Assembly (NCBI RefSeq): GCF_000226095.1
Contig: NC_016474.1
Coordinates: 2,914,001 to 2,978,000, forward strand
Length of the DNA stretch: 64,000 nucleotides
DNA from: Thermothelomyces thermophilus ATCC 42464
Lineage: Eukaryota; Ascomycota; Sordariomycetes; Sordariales; Chaetomiaceae
Direction: 5' to 3'
The notes under the pieces: model-generated
What the model was told of the DNA's origin: nothing
Databases searched by the model: none
The model's input: only the letters and a program-made list of their open reading frames with translations
Part shown: positions 18,862 to 30,154 of the stretch, one piece after another
How positions within the stretch are numbered: position 1 is the stretch's first letter
Layout: each line of letters starts with the position of its first letter
Program-made: the position numbers and the translations under genes

Positions 18862-21800
18862 ATGTCGCAATTCGGCGCTTCATCCGTGCAGCTATCCTCC
18901 GCGTCGCCCACCTCGCCCGTTGCCGCATCGACGACGTCGTCCGCCGGAGGCCCCGCCGTTCCCCCTCCACCTGCCGCGAGGGGCGGTGGAGCCGGATCCG
19001 AACCCGGGCTCGGATCCGGACAGTCGGCCGGGACGCCATCATCACAGCCGGTCCAGCACCCCCATCCGCCCCAGCACAAACGCGTCTACCAGGCCTGCAT
19101 CCCGTGCCGCCGCCGCAAGGTGCGCTGCGATCTCGGCTCCGTCGACGATCCACACGACCCTCCCTGTGTCCGCTGCCGCCGCGAGAGCAAAGAATGTTTT
19201 TTCAGCGCGACGCGCCGCAAGCGCAAAGTCGACGACGGCTCTCTGGATGATCTTGAGCGCGACGACTACATCATTCGCAATGGCCGCAAGCAGCTGCGCG
19301 CCGGCGCCTCGCCACCGCCATTGGACCGCCGGCTCTATAGCGACGTTCCCCTGACACCGGGAGGCAGTCACGGCCGGTCGCAGCCCCTACGGCGGCCAGG
19401 CGACACGTCCAAGAGCGTCCGCAGCAACAGCACCGCCGGCGAGTTCGGCAATGGCGAGCCAAACACCCCGCTTGAGAACCTCGAGGCCCGCAACGTCATG
19501 CGGCGGGAGGTTTATGGGCCCCATGACGCGTTGGACCTGCTCTACAAGGCAGCCACCGACAAGTTAGTGCACATCCCGCGCCCGCTCATGCTCGACTCGG
19601 AAAGGTCAGTGTGCTAATGTGCCATGTGCTCGTCAGCGCGTCACACAAGCCCGACGATAGCTCCGCGCCGGTGCCGAATAGCGCCCAATCAGACGTTCAC
19701 AACGCCCGTCGCGACGTCGAGTCACGTCAGTCCTCCAATGCCATCACGCCGGGACGCTACCACAACCGGCATTCCTCACGCCAGGAACGCCCGGCTGCGG
19801 AACAAGCCATCGACCCGGAGTTGACGAGGCGGGACCCCTCCAACGATCCCGGTTATAGTGAGGCCATCAAGGCTTGGGGGCGATTCCGGTTCGTGCGCGC
19901 CGGCTGGTTCACAGCACAGGAGGCAATCGACTACATCGACTAGTAAGTCGCCGCTCCTCGTGAAGATCCAGGGAGGTTGCTTCCTTCTCTGACCAGTTTT
20001 ATTTACACACAGCTACTATAAATACCTTTCCCCGCTCACCCCCATCTCGCCCCCGACGTTCAACAACCCCGCCTCCCACTTGACTCTCCTGACGGAGGAG
20101 CCAATACTCACCGTGACCCTCCTGACGATCGCATCCCGGTACCGCCGCATGCCTGGTACCGGGGGCCACTGTCGCTCGCATGCCATCCATGAACAGTTAT
20201 GGACATACCTTAGGGGCATGATTGAGCGAGTCGTGTGGGGTCAAGAAGCCTTCGGTGGCGGGTTTTGCGGCTCGGGCGCCGATGATATCCAGAGCTCCAG
20301 CACCGCCCCATGGCGGGGTCTACGCAGGGGCAGCTTGAGGACTCTCGGCACCATCGAGTCGTTGATGATTCTGACCGAATGGCACCCGCGTGCGCTCCAC
20401 TTCCCGCCGAACGAAGCGACCGACGAGCTGATGCTGCCGTCATACGACCCGCCGAGCCCGGGCGCTACTGGCGGTAACCAAAAGCCCTCGGCCGGATTTG
20501 GCGGTCGCAGGATCGAGAGCTGGCTGGAACCTGCTTGGAGGAGCGATCGGATGTGCTGGATGTTGCTCAGTACGGCAATGGGACTGGCCTATGAACTCGG
20601 CGTGTTCGATGACATTGATGAAATGCTGGCCACTGGTGCCATTACACGACCCGAGTACGAAGATGAATCCTATCGACTAAGAGCGAACCGCATAAAACGG
20701 CTGCTCCTGATCTACTTGAGCCAGCTCGCCGGCCGACTGGGCTGGACCAACATGGTGCCGGAGAGGTTGCGCAAATCCGACCCCGCCGTGTCGCGTAGAA
20801 GACGCCATTCGGTGGAGGGTACCACACCCGGAACGAACCCATCATCTGTGTCAAACTCGTTTAACTATATCCCCGATCTGGAACTGGACGACCAGATCAT
20901 TCACTGCTGGGCAGGAATCAGCAACGCCATGCAAGTCGGAAATGAAAAGCTGTTCAGATCCCGGAAGCACACGACCGAGATCATCCAAAGTGGCAAATAC
21001 ACAGAGCTGCTCGCCGAGTTCCAACCCATGCTGAAAGAGTGGTGGAACCAATTCGAGCGTTTCCGGTTGCCCCCGTATATCCGGCACATCCTCACCATCG
21101 AGTACGAGTACGTGCGCATATACATCAACTCGCTCGCCCTTCAGGCGGTCGTCGAGCGATGCACCAGCAATGCCGGCGGCGGCTCGGGGCCGGGTGGGAG
21201 CGTGTCAGGACAGTCGGCACCGCAGCTGTCGCCGCAGACTCAGAACTACTACGGGAAGTTGCCACTGGGGCAGTTGGGCGGCTTTGGCGCAGAGGACCAA
21301 GAGTACGTGAGGGAGGTTGTTAACGGCAGCCGGAATTTGCTGCGGACAGTGGTTGAGGGCCTCCTCCCCGGTGACTACCTCAAGCACGCCCCTGTACGGA
21401 CGTACTTCCGCATCATTAGCGGCGCCATGTTCTTGCTCAAAACGTTTGCACTGGGTGCGCCCAAGGCGGATGTCGAGCTCAGCATCCAGCTGATGGACCG
21501 CACCGTGGACGCGCTGCGGAACTGCGTCGTCGACGACGTCCACTTGGGCATTCGCTTTGCCGATATGCTCGAGACGCTGACCAGCCGGCTGAGGAATCGG
21601 TTCATCTATGCGCCGCCCCCACCCGTGCCCATGACTGACGGCAGGTCGCCCGGGGCAGCGCGACAGGATGCCGGGAATGGTAGTGGCACCAACGGGATGG
21701 CACCGACAGGGCAATCAAACGAGACGTGGCTTAAAGTGAGGGAGGGGCCTGGTCCTGGTAAGCCTTCACTATCATCGTCACGTACCCACGCGGATGTACA

Positions 21801-22236
21801 CGCCCTAACTCGATCTCCAGAGCGCTCCACCACCCCAGCCAACATCTCGGCCACCCCCTGGGACCTCACAGCCGGCACGTTCCCTTACCCTACTGGGTCG
21901 ATATCCATGTTCGGCCCGTCCACGCCCGCCGCCGCGTCAGGGCTTGACAACAGCAGCAACAGCGCCGGCGCCGGCGCCGGCAACACAAACGGCGGCGGCG
22001 GCGGCGGCAGCATCGTTTTGGGCGACGGTGGATTGTTTGACAATCCCGATTGGGCCAACCCGAACAACGAGATGTGGTACCTACCCACGGGCCCGGCCTT
22101 CTTCCAGAACATTGACAACAGCACCGTGTCGATGACCGCGGAGGGCGTCAATGTGGGAGGGATCGATTTGCTTGAGTACATGGTTATGGATCCTATGGAC
22201 CATCAGAACCTTGGTATAGATGGAAACGGTTTCTGA
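18862..22236 (+). CDS. aro80: Zn(II)2Cys6 transcription factor, Aro80-like
   Basis: A nuclear regulator with an N-terminal zinc cluster at residues 79-112 (C79, C82, C89, C102, C105, C112). The 12-residue spacer between the third and fourth cysteines, with the sequence CDLGSVDDPHDPPC, matches what I recall of Aro80, the activator of aromatic amino acid catabolism; this name rests on memory of that motif. Exons: 18862-19562, 19637-19942, 20013-22236. The first intron uses GTTAGT and branch GCTAAT; the nearer GTCAGT donor would leave only 32 nt. A further 63-nt in-frame intron is likely at 21758-21820 (GTAAGC, branch CCTAACT, CCAG), giving about 1055 aa. The middle is the fungal-specific factor domain (ASRYRRMPGT, SRLRNRFIYAP). 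The C-terminal third is Gly/Ser/Asn-rich. ATG 18784 would add 26 residues. The acetoacetyl-CoA synthetase gene faces it downstream. Confidence 0.88.
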
Positions 22237-23183
22237 ATCTTGACCATCACGTTCCGCAGACACCGGGTAAAACAAAAAAAGAAAAAGAAAAGAAAGGAAA
22301 GGAGAGGGAGGAAGGGAAAGGACGATTTGGCAAGAAAAAAACAAGAACGAACAGAGGCAGGAAAAGGCGGAGATTTGCTTGCGATTATCTGTGCTGTTTT
22401 TGCACATGCGGTTTAGCCTGTTAGCGACGGATTTCAAAACAGCAAAAGGGAAAACTGGGTGGCGGCTCCAATGTCTTTCTGGCCACACAGGCGGAGTTTT
22501 TATGGCTGGTTTGCTACTTGCAATCGATATTATTTATCACACTGTCTCGGCTTACTCTCCAGCCGGCAAGATTCGCGACGACGAAAAGACAAACTGTTGC
22601 GGCAATGCTGCGGTTATCACGACGAGTTGTTGCCCTGCGACAGGATGGAAAATTGGCCCCGTCTTGCTAGGTACAGTACATAGCATGCCAGGCGCGGGTT
22701 GAAAAGACCTGGTCCTGAATGTTGCAAGTCCATCAGACTCACTCTCCCGTGAAAGGCAGAGTCAACGGTTGAAAGCGGTGTTCCACTAAGGGATCCTGTC
22801 TTGGCAGTCATTGTTGGGATAGAGCGATGACGGGGCGCGCCATTTTCCCAAGAACCGATTAATCGCATATGAAGACAAGCATTCCCCGAATGTCGGGGCA
22901 GAACTCCTGGGACCGAAATCTTTGCTAGCAATAGCTTCTTCCGCTGTGCTGTACGGTACTCCGGCGTTGTCCTAGGGGGGGGACATCCTCAATCCTCCAC
23001 TCCAGGTTCCTCGTACCCAATAGAGATAGCCGGGGCCGGGGAACGAAGAGATCGGTAGTCGGCTCGACTTGTATTAGGTGATAGCCTCGTTCCCAAAGTT
23101 GGGGGTTGTTCCGTCCATCATCATTATCAGATCTCAAAGTCTAACATGCTCTCTCTAACGCATTGATTATGCCTTCTTCGGCT
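22237..23183. other. Convergent intergenic region with a purine tract
   Basis: This lies between the 3' ends of two facing genes. An almost pure A/G tract covers about 22267-22325. Nothing gene-like is seen. Confidence 0.55.
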
Positions 23184-25369
23184 CTAGTTAGGAACCCGTT
23201 TCTCATCAGCCCTCCTCGCCCACTCCGTGAACCAATCCAGGGCTTCGGGGTTTGCCACGCTGGCGTTCGTGCGAACCTCCATCCCCGACAGGATCTGCTT
23301 GACGGCAACCTCGATCTTCTTGCCGTTGCTCGTCTTGGGCACCCCGCCCTTCGCCTCCTCGATGATGCCGGGCACATGCCTTGGGCTCAGCTCGCGGCGC
23401 ACGACCTCGCTAATGCGGCGCCTCAGCCCGTCGTCGAACGTCTTGCCCGCGGCCATGACGACGAAGAGACAAACCGTCTCGTCGCGGTCCTCCTCCCGCC
23501 GGCGGCCGACGCACACGGCGTCCTCCACCTCGGCGGCGAAGAAGCGGGTGAGCACGTTGTAGATCTCGGCGCTGCCGAAGCGGACGCCCGCGGGCTTGAG
23601 CACACCATCGCTGCGGCCCAGCATCACCAGCGCGCCCGTACGCGGATCCATGCGCACAAAATCGCCGTGGTGCCACATCCCGGGGAAGCGCTCAAAGTAG
23701 GCGGCGCGGTACTTGGCGTCGCCGTTGGGGCCGAAGAAGGTCAATGGCTGGGAAGGGAAGGGCTTGGTGCACACTAGGTCCCCGGGCGTAGCAGGGTCGT
23801 GGATGGGCCGGGGGGCTTCCTCGGGTGACGAGGAGGGGATGACCACGCCAATGGCCATGCCGAGACCGGCGCACTGGATCTCGCCCGCGCGGACGGGGAG
23901 CAGTGGGCAGGGTGCGCCGAAGAGGGAGATGATGTCCGTGCCACCGGTGATGGAGGCGAGGTTGACCTTTGGGGGGAAGGCGGTGTAGACAAAGGAGAAG
24001 GTGGAGGGAGGGAGGGGAGAGGCGGTGGAGTAGATCGCTTCGAGGGCGGACAAGTCGAGGGACGGGTCGGTGACCGGGCGGATGTTGTTTGCCTCGAGGG
24101 TGGTGAGGTAGGCGGCCGAGGTGCCAAAATGGGTTACGCGGAGGGAGGACAGGAGACGAGGGAGGGAGGAGTAGCCGTGCGGTTTAAAGGGAGAGCCGGC
24201 GTACAGGACGAGCGAGCAACCGCAGGCCAGGGCGGAGACGCTCCAGTGATGCATCATCCAGGAAGTGGTCGTGTAATAGAGCATGCGGGAGGACGGCGAG
24301 AGAGAGCAATGCAGAAAATGCTCCTTCTTGTGCTGCAGAAGGGTGCCGGCCGCAGTGTGGACGATGGCCTTTGGGAGGCCAGTTGTACCGCTGGAGTACA
24401 GAACGTAGAGGGGGTGGGAAGGCGGGAGCTGAGCGAAGTCCAATGGCGAATCCGGGGATCTGGTAGGGCTCAGTTCCGGCCCGATGGCGCCACGGGGGAG
24501 CGGGATACCTACGAGTTCAGGAACGCTTCAAACTCCTCAGCCTTGACTCCTTTCTCCCGGATCTCGTCCAGCCCCGTTTCGACGCGGGGGAGACCCTTGA
24601 TAACAACAACCTGCTCGAGGCCGTGCTTCTTGAGCTCCTGGACGATGTCAAGCGTCTTGGCCTTGCACGGCCACTCCTTGGCGTTGTACAGCGTGGCATT
24701 GTCGGCGAACAGCACCTTGGGCCTGATCTGCGTGAGGCGGTCAAGGACAGCGCTGACGCCGTTGTCCGGGCTGATGCCGGTCCAGATGGCGCCGACGGTC
24801 GCGGCACTCAACAAGGCGACCAAGGCCTGGACGTGGTTGGCAACGAAGCCCGCAACGACACTGTTCTCCTTGACACCGATGGAGCGGAGGGCGTTGGAAC
24901 AGCGGCGGACCTGGTCTCTTAACTGGGCCCAGGAGGTCTCGGTGAGGTGGCCCTCGTCTTCGGTGGCCGTGATGACAGCCGTGGCCGACTCGTCGACCTC
25001 GGCATTGGCAGGAAACAGCAGGTTCTCTGCAAAGTTGAGACGGGCACCGGCGAAAAAGTCGGGCCTGGGGAACATGGGGGCATCGGAAGGCAAAACCTGA
25101 GGGAGAGGGAGGTAAAGGGAGACATCAGCATGGAGAACATTGCCGGATGGGGGAGCATCACAAACCTGCCCATCGTACGGTTTGGAGGCTTTGATGCCGA
25201 CGAAATGCCAGACATCGCCCCAGAAGTCAGCCACATTGTCGACGGACCACTTGTACAGGTCCGGGTAGTCTTTGAGGCTCAGGCCGTACTTGGAGTTCAC
25301 ATGCTCCAGGAACCTCCACATCGGCGTCTCTGCCGGGGCTTCGTGACGCCAGAGCTCGGCGGCCGCCAT
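23184..25369 (-). CDS. Acetoacetyl-CoA synthetase
   Basis: This enzyme converts acetoacetate, ATP and CoA to acetoacetyl-CoA in the cytosol, supplying sterol and lipid synthesis or returning ketone units to metabolism. Three exons on the minus strand fit: 25369-25166, 25096-24513, 24459-23184, giving about 687 aa, close to family length. The N-terminus shows the AACS-type ACAS block (MWRFLEHVNSKYGLSLKDY, ARLNFAENLLFP). The AMP-binding signature is YVLYSSGTTGLPKAIVH. The C-terminal domain has GDFVRMDPRTGALVMLGRSD and the catalytic lysine region PKTSNGKKIEV. The first intron (25097-25165) is 69 nt, in frame and stop-free (GTTTGT, branch GCTGAT, CTCAG); removing it restores KPYDGQ-VLPSDAPMFPRPDF. 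The second junction gives LNSSPDSPLDFAQL. The neighbour is a facing Aro80-like regulator. Confidence 0.95.
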
Positions 25370-28180
25370 CCTTTCTGTGCTGCAGCGGGTTCTCGCGAGG
25401 AATCGCTTGCGCGAGTAGGTAGGTCGTCGTTACTGGCTATACCGGTATGGAAAGGTCCTGAGCAAGTCGCAAATTACACCGTCTCAAGAGAGGGGGAGCC
25501 GCCGATTTGAATAACTCTTTCGCGACCGGACCGCGCACCGGGATCTACCCTGCCTACTCCGCCCTCTTTTGTGATGATTCGGGAGGTGCTTTTCCTGTTC
25601 TGCCCGAGGTCTCTGCCGAGCCACAACTGCGGGTTCAGAGGTCCAGAAACCGATGGGGTCGATCCGACCTGTATGCAGTACTTTTTATACTGCGTGGAAG
25701 CCGCAGCCCTGAAAGACTCAAGTCCGGCCAAAGCCGACAATTGCCACGGCTGGAAGCGGCATCGCCTTCCACACCCTAAAACACTTCCCCTCCTTGCTGC
25801 CATGCCCGCACCTGCGCAAGTGCCTATTGGGTAAGGCATGTAGTTAATCTGTGCATATAGGTATGTACCTACCTCTGTAAGAGACATAAAGGTATAATAA
25901 CTGCAGTACCCCATAAACCAACCTAATGTGCGTACCTGCAGGTGGCCATGCTACGTACGTCTGTACATTGATCGGCGTACCTTATACACCGTATTCCTGT
26001 GTGTACCTAGGCACGTAAGGTAATTAGTTATTGGTCGGGCCGGCCCGCTGGATCTTCACCACAGGCACCTAACGATCACATCACGACCACTGGCCTGCCG
26101 TCTCGTTTTTGCAGTGCTGAGTAATGCGCGCTTTTAGGGCCATGAAATCGCGACCTGGTGTTTGACAAGGGGAGGGGTTAAATTCTCCAAATCCCTTTTA
26201 CACTACAATGTAGGAAGGGGCCAGGTCAGCCGAAAGCGGCCAAGCGTTACCGAGGTGCTCCATAGCAAGAGCCGAACACGTCCTGGGGCAGATCGTTTTT
26301 TATCTGGCGATCAGCCACGCCAACCGCTCTCTCCTTTGGTCCCCTAGCCTAGGAGACCGGTCGCCTTTTGTTAAACTCGGGTGAATCAGCGAAAGGGACA
26401 AACGCCTACCACAATCAGCCAGCGCCAAGCCTTTCAGGCTAAGAAAATATGTCGAGGGGCCATACCTAGACGGATGTCTGTGTGTAACCCGTACTCCGTA
26501 TATATAGTATATACCGATTAGTTATAGTTACTCTGTAGTGTATGCGGAGTCTCTGCATTCCAGTCACCACAGCACAGGCGGCCCTCTACGGAGTAGTGCA
26601 CATACACGACGGCGATCTGTTTATCACTCTCATTCCACCCATCAGCATGCAGGCTTGATGGAACACCCGGTACATTGTTGCTTTTTAACACGTATCTTGC
26701 GGATCAATCACCCTTTTTGCCTGCACAGATGTTGTTAGAAACTCGTGGGTTTCCTTGTCTCGCCCTCTTTTGAAACCGTCAGCGACGGTTGTCTCCGTTA
26801 GTCCCGGAATGCTTTCTGCCCGCTTTCTGCCTGCCTAGAACGTAGTCGAGGCTGAGGAACAATTCGCCTACCTAATATTTGTGAGCCCTTTGGGGTAAGA
26901 CATTTCTAGACACTACATATTTGGTAGGATTCGCATAGAAAGTCGTGAAACAGTCGCACCGCGGACAACAGCCACAAATAACGAAGCGCTTGGGTAAGTA
27001 CCGCACACTCGATCGTTGAACGATTTGGCAGCAAACTCTCTAGATGGGGCAGATGGCCGTTTCCACCAAGCTGATCGCGATGAATCTGTTGAAGTAGCGA
27101 AGACTCTATCGCGTATTAAGCATCTATGCGGAATAATCTCCACTCCGTACGACATAGTGCAGTCCTTACTAAGTCTACAGAGTATAGGATATAGGTATAC
27201 GGATACGGACGTACAGATTCTCTGTAGTGTACGAGCACAGGCGACTACACTAATCCGTGCACCGCGTAGTCTCGCGATATGTCAGGGTTGCACCCGGACC
27301 GCTCGGCATCGAGAACCAAACTTGCAAGGGCGGTCAAGGGGCTGCTCTTGCAGCTCCCCAACGAGCGGGTGGCACAGGGCTAGCCTTCTAATTACACTAG
27401 CAAGCTGTTGCTCCACACTGCCCCTTCCACGAACCCCGATTCGTCAATCTCGTGGCCCGCCCCCAATCCAGTTTCCCTGAAATCCTTTGCATGTCCTTCA
27501 CGCACAGCTTGCTTGTGCTGACCCTTTCTCAACTTCGTCCCATTGCCCTTGCCGTCCGAAAGTCATTCTCAGTCTGAGTTCTTCTTTCGTGGCCCCCTCC
27601 AGGAAATAGGGCAAGGGCGAACTGGGCCGCAAGGTCCTTTTGTCTGCTTTTCTCCGTTCCTCTTCAACCATCCTACACGCTCGTTGGTCTTTCGGCAAAG
27701 CCACCCAACCGGTCGTCCCGTCCTGGAAGCAGTCATTGACCGCCTCGTTCGTCCGATCGGAAGACTTTCGCTGTGCTCGATTTTCACGGTGTCAAAGGCG
27801 CGCTCCATACCCAAGCGTACTCTTCCGAGTCCTTGTGAGTTCATTTTCCTTTCTCATCCCTCACTTCCCCCTTCCCGCGTTCGCTGCGAGCCATCGCCAC
27901 TGCAGTTTGCGAACTGGTGTGACCCACCGTCGTGCGTCATTGAAGCCGATTGCAAAATAGGGGTTTACTAGCCCTCCCAGCGATGCAAAGATTCGCATAC
28001 ATTACCGCGAGCAATCGTATCGCCAGATCTAAGAGGTTATTGCGAGGAATTCTGCTGACGAAAGTATTTCCAGTAACGATCAATTGGCGCTGTTCTTTCA
28101 TTGCATAGCGCTCTCGATTGCCGTTTCCGCCGGCCATCAGTCGCACCTCCCAGGAGTCACGCACCAACGCGCCCAGAACG
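25370..28180. other. 2.8-kb divergent promoter region between AACS and LCB2
   Basis: No gene is recognisable. The stretch 25840-26040 is rich in GTACCTA/TAGGTA words. Copies of the dispersed motif occur at 26491-26500 (GTACTCCGTA), 26587-26595 (TACGGAGTA) and 27142-27150 (ACTCCGTAC). From about 27500 the + strand is pyrimidine-rich, as expected for the promoter and a long leader of LCB2, and several short upstream open frames are possible there. Confidence 0.55.
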
Positions 28181-30154
28181 ATGCCTCGAAAGCTCTCGAA
28201 TCCCTTCTCAACATCCACCATGCCACATTCCGAGAGGGTAGGCGAGCGACGCCCTTCTCACTCGAAGGGCAACCGTCTTGCAGGTTTTTTCTCCAAGTCA
28301 AAAGAGCAAGCAGCGGCCCATCACGCAGTAGCATCGCAACCAACGGCGGCATCACCAAGCCCTCTTCCAACAATCTCCTTGTCCGCCGCTGCCGGTGAAA
28401 AACTCGACACCGATGAGACCCCCACTACCTTATTCGAACCTCCCTCTGCCGACGAGGCAAAGAAGCAGGAACGCTTTGAAGCTCAGTTCGCTCCCTTGCT
28501 CGACAAGAGCCACCTCTATGTCAGCGCCCACCAGGGCAAGCCGCTCGAGGCTCCCGTCATCGATGAGCCGCCTTACTATTACGTCCTTACCACATACCTC
28601 AGCTATCTCCTCTTGATCTTTTTCGGCCATGCGCGGGACTTTTTCGGCAAGAGATTTGGAAACAAGAAGCACTACCAGACACTGAAGGTTCACGATGGCT
28701 ACGCCCCACTCAACGACGATTTTGACAGCTTCTATGTCAGGAGGCTAAAGCTCCGCATCGACGACTGCTTCGCAAGGCCCACGACTGGTGTCCCCGGTCG
28801 CTACATCACCCTTATCGACCGCAAGTCGGACGATTATAACCGCTCTTACAAGTTCACGGGCACCTACACGCAGACTCTGAACGTGAGCTCGTACAACTAC
28901 CTCGGTTTCGCTCAGTCGGAGGGTCCTTGTGCCGACGCCGTCGAGGAATGCGTCCGCAAGACCGGTCTGAGTTTTGCCAGCCCGCGTGCCGACGCCGGCA
29001 CCTCGGAATTGGTGCTGGAGGTCGAGCGTGAGGTGGCCAAGTTTGTCGGCAAGCCTGCGGCTATGGTGTTTTCAATGGGTTTCGTGACGAATGCGGGCTC
29101 CTTCCCGGCGCTCGTCTCCAAGGGCTGTCTCATCCTCTCGGACGAGCTGAACCACGCGTCGATCCGCATTGGCGCCCGCCTTTCCGGCGCCGTGATCCGG
29201 TCGTTCAAGCACAACGATATGCAGGATCTGGAGAAGAAGCTGCGCGAGGCCATCTCCCAGGGCCAGCCGCGTACCCACCGGCCCTGGAAGAAGATCCTGG
29301 TTGCCGTCGAGGGTCTTTACTCTATGGAAGGGACCATGGTGGATCTCCCGGGCGTCCTGGCGCTCAAGAAGAAGTACAAGTTCTTCCTGTACGTCGACGA
29401 GGCTCACAGTATCGGAGCGCTTGGCCCGAGAGGACGTGGTGTCTGCGACTACTTCGGCATTGACCCGGCTGAGGTCGACATTCTGATGGGAACCCTGACC
29501 AAGTCTTTTGGTGCCAATGGCGGCTACGTTGCGGCTGAGAAGCACATTATCGACGGGCTCAGGATGACCAACGCGGCCACCCTTCTGGGTGAATCCCCAA
29601 CCCCCCCGGTCTTGATGCAGATTCTCACCTCCCTCAAGCTGATCACGGGCGAGATTTACCCCGGCCAGGGCGAGGAGCGCTTGCAGCGCCTAGCCTTCAA
29701 CTCGCGCTATCTCCGTCTCGGGCTCAAGCGCCTCGGCTTTATCACTTACGGCCACGACGACTCGCCCATCATCCCCATTGTGCTGTACAACCCGGGCAAG
29801 ATGTCGGCTTTCAGCCACGAGATGCTCAAGCGCAAGATTTCGGTCGTCATTGTCGGCTACCCGGCCACGCCGCTCATCAGCTCGCGCGCCCGTTTCTGCA
29901 TCTCGTCTGCTCACAACAAGGAGGATATGGATCGCATCCTGGCCGCCTGCGACGAGGTTGGCGACATCCTGCAGCTCAAGTACTCGACCGGTATTGCCGG
30001 TGGCCTCGAGCCGCTGCCCGACGGCGTCACGCCCGAGACGGAGCAGGAGTGGCGCCGCGCGAATGGCTTCGTGGGCGTCATCAAGCCGCCGAGGTGGAAG
30101 CTGGAGGATGTTCTTGCCCGTGGCGTGGAGGACGCCAAGAAGCCGCTTCGTTAA
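28181..30154 (+). CDS. lcb2: Serine palmitoyltransferase subunit 2 (LCB2)
   Basis: LCB2 is the catalytic, PLP-binding subunit of serine palmitoyltransferase in the ER; it condenses serine with palmitoyl-CoA in the first step of sphingolipid synthesis. One exon of 657 aa from ATG 28181; the frame is open further upstream but has no ATG there. After a Ser/Pro-rich N-terminus comes one hydrophobic segment at about residues 128-152 (YYYVLTTYLSYLLLIFFGHA). The aminotransferase fold follows, with NVSSYNYLGFA, SDELNHASIR and VDEAHSIGALG. The PLP lysine K441 lies in GTLTKSFGANGG. The C-terminal domain includes SPIIPIVLYNPGKM and SSRARFCISSAHNKEDMD. Length and motifs are complete for the family. The gene is divergent from acetoacetyl-CoA synthetase. 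Confidence 0.97.
   Translation: MPRKLSNPFSTSTMPHSERVGERRPSHSKGNRLAGFFSKSKEQAAAHHAVASQPTAASPSPLPTISLSAAAGEKLDTDETPTTLFEPPSADEAKKQERFEAQFAPLLDKSHLYVSAHQGKPLEAPVIDEPPYYYVLTTYLSYLLLIFFGHARDFFGKRFGNKKHYQTLKVHDGYAPLNDDFDSFYVRRLKLRIDDCFARPTTGVPGRYITLIDRKSDDYNRSYKFTGTYTQTLNVSSYNYLGFAQSEGPCADAVEECVRKTGLSFASPRADAGTSELVLEVEREVAKFVGKPAAMVFSMGFVTNAGSFPALVSKGCLILSDELNHASIRIGARLSGAVIRSFKHNDMQDLEKKLREAISQGQPRTHRPWKKILVAVEGLYSMEGTMVDLPGVLALKKKYKFFLYVDEAHSIGALGPRGRGVCDYFGIDPAEVDILMGTLTKSFGANGGYVAAEKHIIDGLRMTNAATLLGESPTPPVLMQILTSLKLITGEIYPGQGEERLQRLAFNSRYLRLGLKRLGFITYGHDDSPIIPIVLYNPGKMSAFSHEMLKRKISVVIVGYPATPLISSRARFCISSAHNKEDMDRILAACDEVGDILQLKYSTGIAGGLEPLPDGVTPETEQEWRRANGFVGVIKPPRWKLEDVLARGVEDAKKPLR

Noticed and set aside
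19605-19636. Intron with donor GTCAGT in the Aro80-like gene
   Set aside because: It would be only 32 nt, below the usual fungal minimum; the GTTAGT donor at 19563 in the same phase gives a normal 74-nt intron with a good branch point.
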